Origin: Mycocentrospora acerina | Lineage: Eukaryota > Ascomycota > Dothideomycetes > Pleosporales | Assembly: GCA_022701365.1 (NCBI GenBank) | Contig: JAKUHH010000041.1 | Span: forward strand, 496,001 to 560,000 | Direction of reading: 5' to 3' | Length of the DNA: 64,000 nucleotides | Shown here: positions 32,804 to 42,522 of the stretch, piece by piece | Position numbering within the stretch: the stretch's first letter is position 1 | Layout of the letters: the number at the start of each line of letters is the position of its first letter | Made by a program: the position numbers and the translations under genes | The notes under the pieces: generated by a model | What the model saw: the letters and a program-made list of their open reading frames with translations, nothing else | Database searches by the model: none | What the model was told of the DNA's origin: nothing

Positions 32804-33308
32804 CTTGGAGGGTCGGCTTAGATAGATCTACTATATTTGGTATGGAAGCTGTCGCGTCGTCGATGGTGCTGGAAGGCAGTGACGACATGGCTCACTATCG
32901 ATAAGATACTCGCATCACCCCACTTTTTGTAGCGACTAGTCATGTTCACCTCAACTGTTTTCTCATAATTTGGATTCTAAATATGCAAAAAGAGACAGAA
33001 TCCTGTCAATTTTTTTAGATATCTCAATTCTATGCACAGTCAGAATTATTCTCCATCAAAGACAAGCTTCACTGTCCAGATGTAAGACATTACGAGACAG
33101 ATTCTAGTTCCTGGACAGAGGATTGGACCTTTCCACTATTGATTCTACACACGACATCATGTAGAAGAAGAGTTCCTCCAACATCTCGTTTTGAGCAAGA
33201 AGTGTCTATTGCCTTCTCGTCATCTCCTAAAGTACATTAAGGAACAAAGCCCGTTGACTCAAAAAACCCAAACCCTCCCCCATCAATCGTCAGATTCCAA
33301 TTCAAAAG
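32804..33308. other. Intergenic, AT-rich
   Basis: 505 bp between the RTC5 start and the stop of the E2 gene. AT-rich with no coding signal; contains the RTC5 promoter. Confidence 0.5.
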
Positions 33309-36300
33309 CTAGGAAGTACCCCAACCTCTACCTCCACGGCTATTCGAAAATAGTCCGCGACCTCTGTATTCTCCACGACCCCCTCGAGCTCCGCGACTCC
33401 TCCAACTGCCACGCCATGAAGATCCGCCACGACTTCCTTGCGATTCAGTATACTCAGGCTCGCTCAAAGTGCCTTCAGCTTGTCTAATGCCATTGAAAAG
33501 CCCTGTTCCTCCAAAAGAATGTTGACCACGACTCTGACCTCTGGAGACACTAGGGTCATTATGATTGCCACGGTTTTGAGACCTTGGCACTGTCTGGTAT
33601 TGATCATTACCTGACGCGACAGATTGGGTCCTTTGTCCTTGGCCATGGCCGAAAAGGGGGGTGCTTCCAGGACGAGTGTGATTTACCCATTCAGTCCCTG
33701 TTGGATAACTTGAGTATTGCAGGCTTGGGAGTAATTGTTCAGTCCCTACACTGTAATTCGGGTATCCCAGACCTGGAGGTGGGTGTTGCCAAGGGACAAA
33801 GTGTGAAGATGCATTTGTATACATGGCAGTTGGTGGCGGTGGCGGCGGCGGTGGTAGTGGCATAGGCCTCATTGTCCCGGCGAAAAATTGTGGGTTACTT
33901 TGCTGCAGTGTAGGCGGTAGGTGCCACGGTCGCAGATCCCCAGGCTGCGAAATGCTTGAGTATGCAACTAGAGGATGTGAATCCGGAACTTTCGTATCTT
34001 CTGGGGGATCTACGCCAAACTTGACCAAAGCTGTTTGCAAGGGTAGGAGTAGTGATGATACATTGTACGCAGCCGACATTCCTTCAACCAAGTCTCCATA
34101 GGATTCTACACTGAAACCACCAAAATCTGGACGATAATCTGATCCACATAAATCTGGGGACTTGGCCCATTCTTTAACGGTGGCAAGAATTTTAAAGCAG
34201 TTTGTCTTAAAGTGATTCATAGATACTTCCCTCCATAGCTGAGGTGGATCGTCTAGCCAGTCCAGCATTGCGTGACGGACGGTAAACCCACGAATCTTCT
34301 GGTTGTATTGCTCCGAGTTATGATTTATACCGAGTCGATGGTAACCCGTTTCTCTGCCCGGCTCATTGAACCATGGCTCATCGCAGAAGATCATCGCTTG
34401 GATCGAAACTAGCACCTGCAGTAATGTACTTTGTCCAGGTTTCCATGGTTCTCCATCCCAGGTCCCCAAAAGAGACAGACAGATTTTGCCGTTTGCATAC
34501 AGGTTCGGGTTTATGACCAATTTACCACCTCCTGTTCCTCTGAATTCCACCTTGGGTGGGCTTTTAGGATAATCTCCTGGACAGAAAATATCGAATTCAA
34601 ACAGGCCATTCTCGTAAGGTGTTCCGTGAGGACCGGTAATTATAGCCTTCATAATATCAGGTCGATCTGAAGCATATCTGACAAAAATGCCTGGTGGTAG
34701 ACTTGTTGACAATGTCGTGATTTCGGTAATCAACCTTTTGAACCGCCCAGCTGCGGAGTTCACTAGTTCACTCGCTTGCCTCCTATATGCATGTGTTGCG
34801 AAAATTAGTGCATCCGATACCTCGGTGATAGAGCTGGCACCTCTTGTGCTAGCCATAATCTTGGTACGCCCCGGGGAGCCAGCAGCAACAAGAGCTTGAG
34901 AGAGCTCTGAGACACGGCGACAAATCCATATCAGATTCTGGCCATCTTCAGTTTGAAAGTCTTTTTTTCTATCTTTACTAGCCCGTAGTACCAAAAATGA
35001 TTGCTTGCTTAGATTAGTGATGCTCTTTGCGAGAGATTGTGTGTATTCTGTCGGAGTTGCAGGTCCACGAATGAATGTTGAAACAAGGAGATTAGACATA
35101 TCTGGCCGTAAAGGCTGTTCGCTAAAGACAGTACGGCCAGCTGTTATATGATGAGAGCTGATTGTTGATACAAAATCTAAGAGTGTTTGATACAAGCCCT
35201 TTCGCTTGGTTGCGTCATCTAACGAGTCGTTACGCAAAAGCTCAGTACAATAATTCAAAATATTGCTCTGCAAAAGCATATCAGTGACTGTCGGGGCCGG
35301 CATACAGTCGAATTGAGTATTCCGCTCTAGAGAGGGGAGCAAATCTTTGAGCACGCCAAGTATTAATCTGTTGAAGTTGTCCTCAGCTCTTCGGGCGTTT
35401 CGAGCTTCAAGAATGCGATCTCGTACAGCTTGAGCCCGAGCTTCTCGGTCTCTCTCTATGAAATTATCATTTTCCACTTCAGCCATCTGGTGGAAAAGTT
35501 GGAAATGTTCGTCCTCTATGAAGTTTGCAACGCTACCAGGGTTTGACCAGAAGGCGTTATCGCTGCCATATCCCATCCCGCTAGGCATGCGGGTTGTATC
35601 ATTACTTGTAGGGTGTAAGCTAGTAAAGTTTCTGCCACTTTCATGGTTCCTTTGTCCAGATTGTGATTTGGTAGTGCCTTTCAGCTTAACCGAGCAAAAG
35701 TTCTGATCAAACCCGCAGAGGAGAATAAAGATGAGGAACAATCGCCCACCACTGCAACACCAATGTACCTGCCTTCCGAGAAAACTGATCGATGAAGGCT
35801 CTGGGCTTGGGTGCTGATCACAAGCAACGCAGAAAGGCGCGAAACACATCTTACATTTGACACGAGATGAGAGTCCAGTATTTCCGCTCCTCCAGTCACT
35901 GAACATCATGCTGATATCCAATCCAGATTGGAAAACCTGCTCGCCGCAGTCAGGACACCTTTTTGCCTTCAGATCGCTTGTAAAATTGGCCAGGGTACTG
36001 AACAATTTTCCGGATATAGCGTCCGGCTGGAAGACAGCAGGTTCATCCCCTGACCCCTCTAACTCTTCATTGTATGTTGATGAATCTGGCTGTCGCTCTG
36101 ACCTGGGAAGTAGCGTAGAATGATGTTGGTGTTCTGTGGGTTGCTCTGCTGTACGGGTTTCAGTTGGCGGGTGCGGTGGCTGTGCACGCGGTCTGTTCCA
36201 GCCATTATCCCGCAAATGCATGGAAAGATGCCAATCGAATTCTTCGAATTCAGATTCTGACATCATTGCTGTTGTAGTTGTCCCCTTTTGAGTTTCACTT

Positions 36301-36368
36301 ATCTCTGCCGCCAGTTCGAGAGCGAGGATGTTGTCATCTTCTTCGCCGTCGATCATCGGTTCGGACAT
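33309..36368 (-). CDS. Large ubiquitin-conjugating enzyme (UBE2O/BIRC6-class UBC domain) with N-terminal zinc motif and RGG tail
   Basis: A 1019-residue single-exon E2-type protein. The UBC domain lies at about residues 560-720: PGIFVRYASDRPDIMKAIIT, TPYENGLFEFDIFCPGDYP, then INPNLYANGKICLSLLGTW, which contains the catalytic cysteine, and the W-rich lid (FCDEPWFNEPG). This extended UBC resembles UBE2O/BIRC6. Near residues 135-215 there are cysteine pairs (RCPDCGEQVF, VKCKMCFAPFCVACDQH) that look like a zinc-binding, ring-like module. A Pro8 run sits near residue 840. The C-terminal 60 residues are RGG/RG-rich (SRGARGGRGEYRGRG), suggesting RNA binding. Start at 36368 is the only good ATG. Ubiquitin conjugation is inferred from the intact motif; substrates are unknown. 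I cannot exclude an in-frame intron. Confidence 0.88.
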   Translation of the reverse strand: MSEPMIDGEEDDNILALELAAEISETQKGTTTTAMMSESEFEEFDWHLSMHLRDNGWNRPRAQPPHPPTETRTAEQPTEHQHHSTLLPRSERQPDSSTYNEELEGSGDEPAVFQPDAISGKLFSTLANFTSDLKAKRCPDCGEQVFQSGLDISMMFSDWRSGNTGLSSRVKCKMCFAPFCVACDQHPSPEPSSISFLGRQVHWCCSGGRLFLIFILLCGFDQNFCSVKLKGTTKSQSGQRNHESGRNFTSLHPTSNDTTRMPSGMGYGSDNAFWSNPGSVANFIEDEHFQLFHQMAEVENDNFIERDREARAQAVRDRILEARNARRAEDNFNRLILGVLKDLLPSLERNTQFDCMPAPTVTDMLLQSNILNYCTELLRNDSLDDATKRKGLYQTLLDFVSTISSHHITAGRTVFSEQPLRPDMSNLLVSTFIRGPATPTEYTQSLAKSITNLSKQSFLVLRASKDRKKDFQTEDGQNLIWICRRVSELSQALVAAGSPGRTKIMASTRGASSITEVSDALIFATHAYRRQASELVNSAAGRFKRLITEITTLSTSLPPGIFVRYASDRPDIMKAIITGPHGTPYENGLFEFDIFCPGDYPKSPPKVEFRGTGGGKLVINPNLYANGKICLSLLGTWDGEPWKPGQSTLLQVLVSIQAMIFCDEPWFNEPGRETGYHRLGINHNSEQYNQKIRGFTVRHAMLDWLDDPPQLWREVSMNHFKTNCFKILATVKEWAKSPDLCGSDYRPDFGGFSVESYGDLVEGMSAAYNVSSLLLPLQTALVKFGVDPPEDTKVPDSHPLVAYSSISQPGDLRPWHLPPTLQQSNPQFFAGTMRPMPLPPPPPPPPTAMYTNASSHFVPWQHPPPGLGYPNYSVGTEQLLPSLQYSSYPTGTEWVNHTRPGSTPLFGHGQGQRTQSVASGNDQYQTVPRSQNRGNHNDPSVSRGQSRGQHSFGGTGLFNGIRQAEGTLSEPEYTESQGSRGGSSWRGSWRSRGARGGRGEYRGRGLFSNSRGGRGWGTS

Positions 36369-37166
36369 TCTGGCTGAGGGATGGTGTGGTGTGTGTGCGT
36401 TTCCCTACGCCTCGTTGGTAGATTCTAAAAAACGAATGTAGATTGACGAGGTGAAAGAAACAGCGCGTTTTGAGAGACAGAAAGACTACTTCCTGGTTGA
36501 TGCAGGGTTTTTCTGAACGAAGCCCTTCACTTCTATGTGTACTGCGCACAGTATCTCGCAGGGCGAGATCACGAGGCACGATAAACGACTTCCGTTACGA
36601 GATAATACGGAAGGTTATTATGGGGTTTGATTTGTTCATTGGCTTGGTTGCCCCTTAAGCTGTACGAGTTGAAAGAATGAGTAAGAAATTTGACAGTGAA
36701 TTCGAGAGGCAAAGACTTAGAAGAGGTCATGAATCGATTGGAAGTTACCTGGATACTCTATGAGATCGACTTGGAAGGTGGAGAGGTTAAAGTCACCATG
36801 TTGGGCAAACACTTCTTGAAGGGAAAGAAGGACCAATCAAAGTTGAACGCCACTGCGAAACTTAAAACTTTGTAGGAATCTCAGTAGTGAGCATTCTAAG
36901 TAGCTATAGGTTCTTTGGCCCTCCCAAAGGCCCTGAATTATGATGAATTACCAAAAGTCTATGGAGTTTTAGTGAGTTCAGTCCACGTTGTAGGCCCTAG
37001 GTGCAGTTGCCCGCGAACACGCGTATCAGCTCCTTGCACCAACGGTGACTTACCATCACCAAAAATTGAGGAACTAGCTGATCATTAATCTCTATTCAAC
37101 GTCATATCCCTGATCTGAAATTTTCATGACCTCATTTACCCTTTAGTCATTAAGTCCAAATAAGAC
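36369..37166. other. Intergenic, nothing recognised
   Basis: About 800 bp between the E2 start codon and the GH28 stop. Short open frames lack domains. Confidence 0.5.
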
Positions 37167-38629
37167 TCAAGCGGGATTGTATCCCTTGCTCCAATCCGTG
37201 CAAGCGAGATCTAATGTGTTCCTATCCACATTCCTACACGTCACCAAGTTCGAACCGTTGATCGTTCTGATATCCACGTTTTCGGCAAGGATGCCAGAAC
37301 ATGTGTGAGGACTGGAGCAGACGATGTGGCCTACAAGCGGCGAGAACACGCGATTTGAACGTCCGCGAATGTTGCGGAAAGTTATGTCGGTGATATTGAG
37401 TTTGGACTGTTTTCGAAAATTAGCCAAGCTAGACTTCTCTGAAAGCAAAACGGGGCGCTAGAATTTAAAAAAATCTCAACACATACAGGATGCTTGAAGC
37501 ACTCTTCTTCATCATCTTGCCCGTAACATTGTGTTATTGTTAGGCCATAGTCGACGTTGTCCAGAAACATGCCATCGTAGGTTACGTTACGAACAAGGCC
37601 ACGCCCGCCGCCGCCAACCAAACTATCCGACTTCTCGGAGTAGGAATCGGGCCATACTTTGATGCGCGCACCTTCAGAGGAGTTATACATGCTTATGTTG
37701 CGCACGAGGATGTTTTCTACATAATCTACGCGCGTAGGGTATTGTCCGAGACTACCAACGGAGATGCCATGCGTGCCGTTGCATTGTAGATTTTGTACGA
37801 GGATGTTTGTAGAGTTAGGTTTGAAAGATACACAGTCTACGAGAAGTTAGATTCAATCGTTAAAGAAGGTACTGACAGGGTTGAACAGCATACCGTCTCC
37901 GTTGGTGATAGTTGAGTTTTCAATCACAATACTATCAGACCGGTAGATATCCCACCCATCGGTATTCTTTTCAAAATTCTCGTTGTTGCTTGTCGAGAAA
38001 AGGTCCAGGCCTGAGTACACCACATGGGAGGAGTTGGCGATGATGTTGTGCCAGAAAGGTGAATCCCATAATTTTATGTCGCTCACACTTCCGCCTTTCA
38101 GTCCCACAATGGCGAACAATACTGGACGCTTGATCTTGCTATCTTTTGCGCGCCCATCGTACCATGCCTGGCCATTGCCATTGACCTCGCCGCCGCCGTA
38201 GACATTGATATCTTCTCCACCAAGCATGAAGAAAGAAGTGGAGTTTTGATATTGAAGGTCAAATGCATTCTTTTGCCAGTATGTTAAATTGTCTGTAAAA
38301 GAAAGACGTCCTTGGATATCTAGGTCAATTGCAGAGAGCCCGGTGAGGTTTAGCGCAGAAGCGATTGTGTATGTAAGATCCTGTCCAAAGAGGACATGGC
38401 CCCCGTGGTTGCATTCATGGATGGCTTGCAGGATATTTTCAGCGTCATCCGTTTTATGGTCGTTATAAGACGCGGCAACGCAGGTCCTATTGCGGGATGG
38501 AGATGCCTGGGCGTGGTGTGGGCGAGGACTTCGCAGTGTTTTGAGAAAAGTCTCTGTTACCGAAGCAGATGATACTACCGGGGACAAAAGTAGCAGAGCA
38601 CCTAGAATTGAGGCTGTAGGTGCTAACAT
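37167..38629 (-). CDS. Secreted exo-polygalacturonase-type GH28 glycoside hydrolase
   Basis: A pectin-degrading enzyme acting outside the cell. Exons 38629-37894, 37836-37487 and 37406-37167 (introns 57 and 80 bp) give about 441 residues. The signal peptide is MLAPTASILGALLLLSPVVS. The GH28 catalytic residues are all present: NTDGWD, then TNGDDCVSFKP with the Asp pair spanning the first splice junction, GTHGISVGSLG with the catalytic His, and ARIKVW. Many N-glycosylation sequons (NRT, NLT, NST, NIT) fit secretion. The overall layout and the lack of an endo-type disulfide pattern suggest an exo-polygalacturonase, but linkage specificity is inferred. A TATA candidate lies 62 bp upstream of the start. 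It fits a plant-associated lifestyle. Confidence 0.93.
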
Positions 38630-39682
38630 ATTGAAATTGATAGTCTAGAAGTCTGGAAGCACAGTGTTTCTCCAGGTCCGGTGACCATCTCTTATACATA
38701 GCGCCCAGAAATTCATCCGCACAATAGCACAGTGATAGATCATGGTCTCTCCGTCCGTAGGATCCATTGTTATCACGATTTAAGTTCTATCATCGCGGGG
38801 TCGAACCAATAATTTGTGCCTGAGCTGATAGAGTATCCACATAATCCAAGACTTCTCGGTCTTCGGTGAAGATGTACGCAGTGGGGCAGGTTACCCCACG
38901 GGGTAATAGATCTTGTAGGGTTCAGATCTGGGCGGTGGGGTTCCAGATGGAGGCCAAAGCGTAGACCTCGTATTTGGAGGTCAAACAATCCATGAAGTAA
39001 GATCATCAACCCACTAGAACATGGGTGGTATGCTGCATGTGATATACAGTATCTTGTATACGCAATCATTTACGCACAACCGAGTCTCCGTGGCGACACT
39101 GTCGTTGATGTGAAGTTCGCTTCTCTTCGGTAATGGAGCAATGACATTCGGCCCTGTTCGAGAAACATTCCCGCTTGGGCTTACATATATTTTCCACCAA
39201 TAACCCTGTATCCCATACCGTCCACGAAGTGCGTTCTTAAGCTTGGCGTTCCCGCTCAACATGAGAAGTCTTGTAGGTATAGGAGGCGGTGAGTCGCAAT
39301 ATGGCCCGGAAAATTAATGTCCTCCACATGTTGTGCAGCGTGGAATGATCAGCGTTGCGTCTCTGCATTGATGGTGATATAACAGCCGATTTCGTGCCTC
39401 AAAACTTTAGCTAGGTACTATATCTGTATTTGGCAACTTGCACTTTCTTGCCATTATCATTTGAAATCTTTTAGTTGAAGAATTGATTAAAGCAAAGTCT
39501 GGCTGATTATCTTCAAAACATCAAGGTAGGTCAAATGAACGTCATGTGCGAATATTATGATGTTCCGAGTTCGGAAGCGGAAATAAGAGCCGGCTCATCA
39601 TTTAACCACTCACCATATTATCAAGCTCCAATACTTCACCCTCAGCTCTAGCAAGTAAGGACAATAATAATTCTGACACAAA
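38630..39682. other. Divergent promoter region between GH28 and the dehydrogenase
   Basis: 1.05 kb between two divergent start codons. A minus-strand open frame near 39262-39014 encodes a somewhat protein-like stretch (LRGRYGIQGYWWKIYVS) that I cannot assign; it may be a relic. No other gene. Confidence 0.45.
38691..38696 (-). promoter_or_regulatory. TATA-box candidate for the GH28 gene
   Basis: On the minus strand a TATAAG element sits about 62 bp upstream of the GH28 ATG. Confidence 0.5.
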
Positions 39683-40831
39683 ATGACCTCTATATCGCCA
39701 ATCAAGCTTGCTGTTTTGGACGACTACCATGGCATCGCAGCGCATCATTTCTCCCACATCGATAGCTCTAAAGTCGAGATAACAACCTTCAACGACACGC
39801 TGCCCTCCTACTCGCACCCTGATACCACAAATGCAGAAAGGAAAGCCCTTGTTGACCGTCTCAAGCCTTTTTCTGCTCTTTCCACAATGCGTGAGCGCAC
39901 CGCCTTCCCAGGTGACCTTCTTCGGCAGCTCCCAAACCTTAAGGTCATCTTCGCGACGGGCACCAAGTTTGAGAGCTGGGATCTTGACACCATGAAGAGC
40001 CTAGGAATAAAAATCTGCGCAGCGCCAGGGAAGGGAAGAACGGATGGGAAGGGCAGACAGTCTCCTCGCTCATTGCCTGTCCAGAATGGCGGTGGACATC
40101 CTACGACACAGCATGTCTGGGCGCTTATACTGGCTTTGGCACGGAATTTGGCTGCTGACGATGCTGTTGTGAAGGACAAGAAAAATCCCAAGAGGTGGCA
40201 AACGGAACTTGCGATTGGCTTGCCAGGAAAAACTTTGGGTCTTGTAGGACTGGGAAGGATTGGCTCGCATGTCGCCAGAGTTGGCGTACTAGCTTTTGGG
40301 ATGAAAATTGTCTGCTGGAGTGCAAACTTGACGCAAGAGAAGGCGGATCAGCTAGCAGAAGAGGTCGGCCTGCCAATCACAGGAGGTGGCATGGCTAGCG
40401 ATGATGAAAAGACATTTAAAGTGGTGAGTAAAGAGGAACTGTTTTCGAGGTCAGATGTAGTCAGCGTGCACTATGTGCTCAGCGAACGCTCTAAGGGCAT
40501 AGTAGGCGCACAGGAACTGGGATGGATGAAATCATCTGGACTCTTGGTCAACACATCTCGAGGCCCGCTTGTCGATGAAGCTGCACTTCTGGATACACTT
40601 AGAAAGGGGCGTATACAAGGTGTAGCTCTCGATGTTTTTGATATTGAACCGCTTCCGTCAAATAGCCCCTGGCGAACAGAGGATTGGGACCGTACAACAA
40701 AGAGCCGAGTTCTGCTGACGCCACATATGGGATACGTAGAAGAAGGGACCCTGACTACATGGTATGAAGAGACGGCAGAAAACGTGGAAAATCTTGTCGA
40801 GGGAAAAGACCTATTGCATCTAATCACATGA
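39683..40831 (+). CDS. D-isomer-specific 2-hydroxyacid dehydrogenase
   Basis: An NAD(P)-dependent oxidoreductase of the D-2-hydroxyacid dehydrogenase family, which includes D-3-phosphoglycerate dehydrogenase; the substrate cannot be read from the sequence. A single exon of 382 residues. The Rossmann motif is GLVGLGRIGSHVARVGVLAF. The catalytic triad is visible: Arg in NTSRGPLVDEAALL, Glu in LDVFDIEPLP and His in LLTPHMGYVEEGTL. The N-terminal substrate domain starts KLAVLDDYHGIAAHHF. It has a lysine/glycine loop (APGKGRTDGKGRQSP) before the hinge helix TTQHVWALILALARN. It lies between a pectinase and a seven-helix membrane protein, with no evident pathway link. Confidence 0.93.
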   Translation: MTSISPIKLAVLDDYHGIAAHHFSHIDSSKVEITTFNDTLPSYSHPDTTNAERKALVDRLKPFSALSTMRERTAFPGDLLRQLPNLKVIFATGTKFESWDLDTMKSLGIKICAAPGKGRTDGKGRQSPRSLPVQNGGGHPTTQHVWALILALARNLAADDAVVKDKKNPKRWQTELAIGLPGKTLGLVGLGRIGSHVARVGVLAFGMKIVCWSANLTQEKADQLAEEVGLPITGGGMASDDEKTFKVVSKEELFSRSDVVSVHYVLSERSKGIVGAQELGWMKSSGLLVNTSRGPLVDEAALLDTLRKGRIQGVALDVFDIEPLPSNSPWRTEDWDRTTKSRVLLTPHMGYVEEGTLTTWYEETAENVENLVEGKDLLHLIT

Positions 40832-41054
40832 ATATACAAGTCCAAGATCACGCAAGATTTTGTAGGCAGGCGGCAATGTCTTGAAACATGTAGCTAGTTT
40901 ACAGATCAACCAAGAAATTAAGAGAAGGATAAAGGGCATCTAATTCATTAATATTACCGAGGCTGCTGATAACAAGCTTACTTGCGTTTTGGTATAAGAA
41001 CATGTCTTTTGAGGGAAAAAAAGGAAATGGGTATCTACTTAATCAGACGCTCTA

Positions 41055-42522
41055 TCATTGAGGCCTTTCACCTCGTAATGCAATTGACAAACGCTCTTCG
41101 TCTGTAATGTAAAAGGTTCGCTCAACTCTGATCTGCATCCCCTCATTTGAGCTGCTTTGTGAGCTCTTCCAATGAGCATCCCATTCCTCATCATCTTTCC
41201 TTCGTCCCTTTTTATTTCCTTTATTGGCGCCTTGGTTATTGCTACAGGCGCGATTCAGCGACCGAGAGATGTCGATGCTGCGCTGAGAGGCTCCATCGTC
41301 GACTTGGCTCGACCATTTCGATGATCTGTGATGGCCAACATCTTTCCGTAGCGATTCTTCGTCGGAAAGTCTTGTTTCTGCTACGACTGAGATTTTGTAC
41401 ATTGCAAGATCGTTCTGGCTAGGCTTGCGGCGACTACCCAGAGCTTCGCTGGCTCCAGGTGTGATTCTGCCGTAGTTGGAGGGCCGAGGTTCTATTGGCT
41501 GTGTGGACATCCCAAGCCTTCGAACGAGCACTTGAAAGAGAGGGCGAATGGCTGCAAGGCTGCCTGCAGTAATTCCTAAACCTTGTTCGACGGTCGACCA
41601 AATAGCGATGTCGAGTGTGGCCCCTGAATAATTTAGCTCAACCCTAAAAACTATGTAAATTTGCAAGCTACTTACACAGGAATTCTGGCGACCCAATTTG
41701 AGTCATATAGGGTAGGCGAGCGATCACTGCCGCACTGGCACTGAGAAGACGTAAGCTGTGCGTTATTTCAAGAGCGGATAGAAACTTACACAACGCCCAT
41801 AGTAAGAAGCGGGATCAAAGCAATCTTAGTTCTCCGTTTTAACTGTAGATTCCATACAATAAATGCTGGTAGAACGGCAAACGTAAAATCCGTGATGATG
41901 CTGCAGACACTGTAGACGAAGCCGAGAGCAATCACAACATTCATGTCAACGCATGTGCCATCTTGGTCCTTGTCCCAAAAGTACGAAATTGGGTGGCATT
42001 GAAAGATCGTAACAAAGAAGAAGGTCAGCCCGGCCACGACGGAGGTGCCCATAGCCACGTAAATGGTCAGGATGTGAATTCTTTTTGTAGGAATTCGAAG
42101 GAGGAAGCAACCGATCGATATCTTTGTGAGAATCGTTGACACACAATAGTTGAGATAGCAGTACCACCAGGCATGTTTTGCGTTTTTGATATTTTCAGTG
42201 GTCAGATCGCGGTCATGACGACCAGTTCCAGCTGCTGAGGTTAGCACGATTATCTCAAAGCAACGAACTGACACAAACCTTTCAATCCTAGGATGGATGC
42301 GACAGTATACAAAATAAAAAACAGCTACCACGGTAAGCACATTTCGATATTCACGACCATGAAAACACTCACTGTTGCGATTAACATCAACCAATCATCA
42401 AATCCAAACTTTTTTACCATCTTCAAACGGACGACGCATCTCAACCCATTTGCCAAAACTGCTAGAGTCACGAATGTTATGTCAACCGCAAGAAGCTGGG
42501 GCCCTCGGTTTGGGATTGCCAT
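41055..42522 (-). CDS. Seven-helix PTH11/rhodopsin-like integral membrane protein
   Basis: A fungal plasma-membrane protein of the large rhodopsin-like/PTH11-type family, some of whose members sense surfaces during plant infection. Five exons: 42522-42373, 42324-42279, 42231-41790, 41740-41676 and 41623-41055 (introns 43-52 bp), about 423 residues. Helix 1 is QLLAVDITFVTLAVLANGL, then the family's FGFDDWLMLIAT, helix 2 LFFILYTVASILGLK, the loop motif AGTGRHDRDLTTEN, and KHAWWYCYLNYCVSTILTKI. The extracellular loop has FQCHPISYFWDKDQDGTCVD with its cysteine pair. The end of the membrane domain is IAIWSTVEQGLGITAGSLAA. A long basic cytoplasmic tail follows. No N-terminal CFEM domain is present. 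The exon joins are each in phase; ligand unknown. Confidence 0.88.

Noticed and set aside
38797..38807. tRNA B-box-like sequence on the minus strand
   Set aside because: No pairing T-stem or acceptor stem, and the only A-box-like string is far too close.
27234..42522. A secondary-metabolite cluster around the P450
   Set aside because: No polyketide synthase, NRPS, terpene cyclase or pathway regulator nearby; the neighbours are housekeeping or secreted enzymes.
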